Source of the DNA: Pseudomonas fluorescens
GTDB lineage: Bacteria > Pseudomonadota > Gammaproteobacteria > Pseudomonadales > Pseudomonadaceae
Direction: 5' to 3'
NCBI RefSeq assembly: GCF_001307275.1
Contig: NZ_CP012831.1
Span: forward strand, 2,906,501 to 2,970,500
Length of the DNA stretch: 64,000 nt
Below are positions 63,555-64,000 of the stretch, piece after piece. Positions within the stretch are counted from its first letter, which is position 1; the number at the start of each line of letters is the position of its first letter. Under the pieces are notes generated by a model. The model had not been told where the DNA came from. It saw only the letters and a list, made by a program, of their open reading frames with translations, and ran no database searches. The position numbers were made by a program, and so were the translations under genes.

Positions 63555-64000
63555 CTACTTCTGTTCGCTCTGCGGTGTCACGCGCAGGACTTCCTCGACG
63601 GTGGTCAAGCCCGCCGCCACCTTTTGCGCCCCCGACAGCCTCAGGCTGCGCATGCCTTCCTTGAAGGCCTGGCGGCGCACCGCCAGCAGGTCGGTGTCGG
63701 GGTGGATCAAGGCCTTGATGCTGTCGGTCAGTTGCATGATTTCGTAGACACCGGCGCGGCCGCGGTAACCGGTGTCGCGGCATTCCAGGCAGCCGACGGC
63801 CTGTTGGGCATTGCTCGGCAACGGTGCCTGCCAGGGCCGCGTCAGGGTCTGCCAGTCGTCTTCGTCCAGGGCCAGCGGGGCCTTGCATTGCGGGCACAGG
63901 GTGCGCACCAGCCGTTGGGCCATGACCCCGAGCACGGTGGCCTTGATCAGGTAATGGGGCACACCCAGCTCCAGCAGGCGGCTGATGGCGCTCGGCGCGT
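63555..64000 (-). CDS. GspE/PulE/PilB-type secretion ATPase (partial, C-terminus only)
   Basis: The C-terminal part (about 149 codons) of a leftward gene that enters from the right edge. It reads [20 protein letters not shown], then [20 protein letters not shown] with a Cys4 zinc site completed by [20 protein letters not shown], then [20 protein letters not shown] and a [24 protein letters not shown] helix. These are diagnostic of the type II secretion / type IV pilus ATPase family. Walker A and B lie outside the window. Whether it belongs to a type II system or a pilus cannot be said from this part. Confidence 0.93.
   Translation of the reverse strand, partial: APSAISRLLELGVPHYLIKATVLGVMAQRLVRTLCPQCKAPLALDEDDWQTLTRPWQAPLPSNAQQAVGCLECRDTGYRGRAGVYEIMQLTDSIKALIHPDTDLLAVRRQAFKEGMRSLRLSGAQKVAAGLTTVEEVLRVTPQSEQK

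Overview
The window is chromosomal core sequence from a Pseudomonas, most probably of the P. fluorescens group. The support is high GC with strong G/C third-position bias, the AlgR/AlgQ/AlgP alginate-regulator genes linked to hemC-hemD-hemX-hemY, and the gene order cyaA ... argH-algR-hem ... hemB-ppk/ppx-trxA-rho-ubiD ... zapA-pepP-ubiH-ubiI ... gcvT-gcvH, which is the order I remember for this part of pseudomonad chromosomes. Thirteen intergenic palindromic repeats carry the GTGGGAGCGAGCTTGCTCGC-type core typical of that group. I see no tRNA, rRNA, CRISPR, integrase, transposase or prophage gene.

Layout. 1-6,000: cyaA (cut by the left edge), two small conserved genes, a glutathione S-transferase and argH. 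6,200-15,300: algR without an adjacent sensor kinase, the haem genes hemC, a fused hemD-hemX and hemY, then dsbB, algQ (anti-sigma-70), a periplasmic FKBP isomerase, and the lysine/alanine/proline-repeat protein AlgP. 15,300-18,550: an ABC-F ATPase, a short MscS-like protein and a LysE exporter. 18,600-21,910: a leftward cluster of three lipoproteins (COG3014, YcfL-like, LpoB-like) and a secreted CsgG/LpoB-like protein. 22,200-27,440: a cytochrome c/FTR1 iron permease, a YaiI/YqxD protein, ElbB, a membrane desaturase/hydroxylase and a DedA protein. 27,600-32,500: hemB, ppk and convergent ppx (polyphosphate synthesis and breakdown). 32,600-36,500: a polar amino-acid ABC transporter with a divergent FadR-type regulator. 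36,600-41,000: trxA, rho, ubiD and a flavin/2Fe-2S reductase. 41,300-45,100: ChaC, GlpT, a quinone oxidoreductase and a lone FliL-like protein. 45,100-50,000: an RbbA-type ATPase/permease with partner permease and HlyD protein. 50,000-52,400: EVE protein, a 48-residue membrane microprotein, 5-formyl-THF cyclo-ligase, 6S RNA, zapA and a TIGR02449 coiled-coil protein. 52,400-56,800: a YecA/YgfB protein, pepP, ubiH and ubiI. 57,000-59,750: a ferric iron ABC binding protein and permease. 59,750-64,000: gcvT-gcvH behind a structured leader, a DUF2388 protein, NfeD/SPFH membrane proteins and the C-terminus of a GspE-type ATPase.

Many genes are translationally coupled by 1-4 bp overlaps: hemC/D, hemX/Y, ABC-F/MscS, ubiD/reductase, the two amino-acid permeases, hlyD/rbbA/permease, TIGR02449/zapA and pepP/ubiH. 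The REP-type repeats lie almost all at 3' ends or between convergent genes.

I did not find a clearly new defence or biosynthetic system; this is mostly housekeeping sequence. The points most worth following are the YcfL/LpoB/COG3014/CsgG-like envelope cluster, the structured leader before gcvT, the hemD-hemX fusion, AlgR without AlgZ, the microprotein near 6S RNA and the repeat classes. Gene names rest on sequence motifs and memory of the families; no database search was run.
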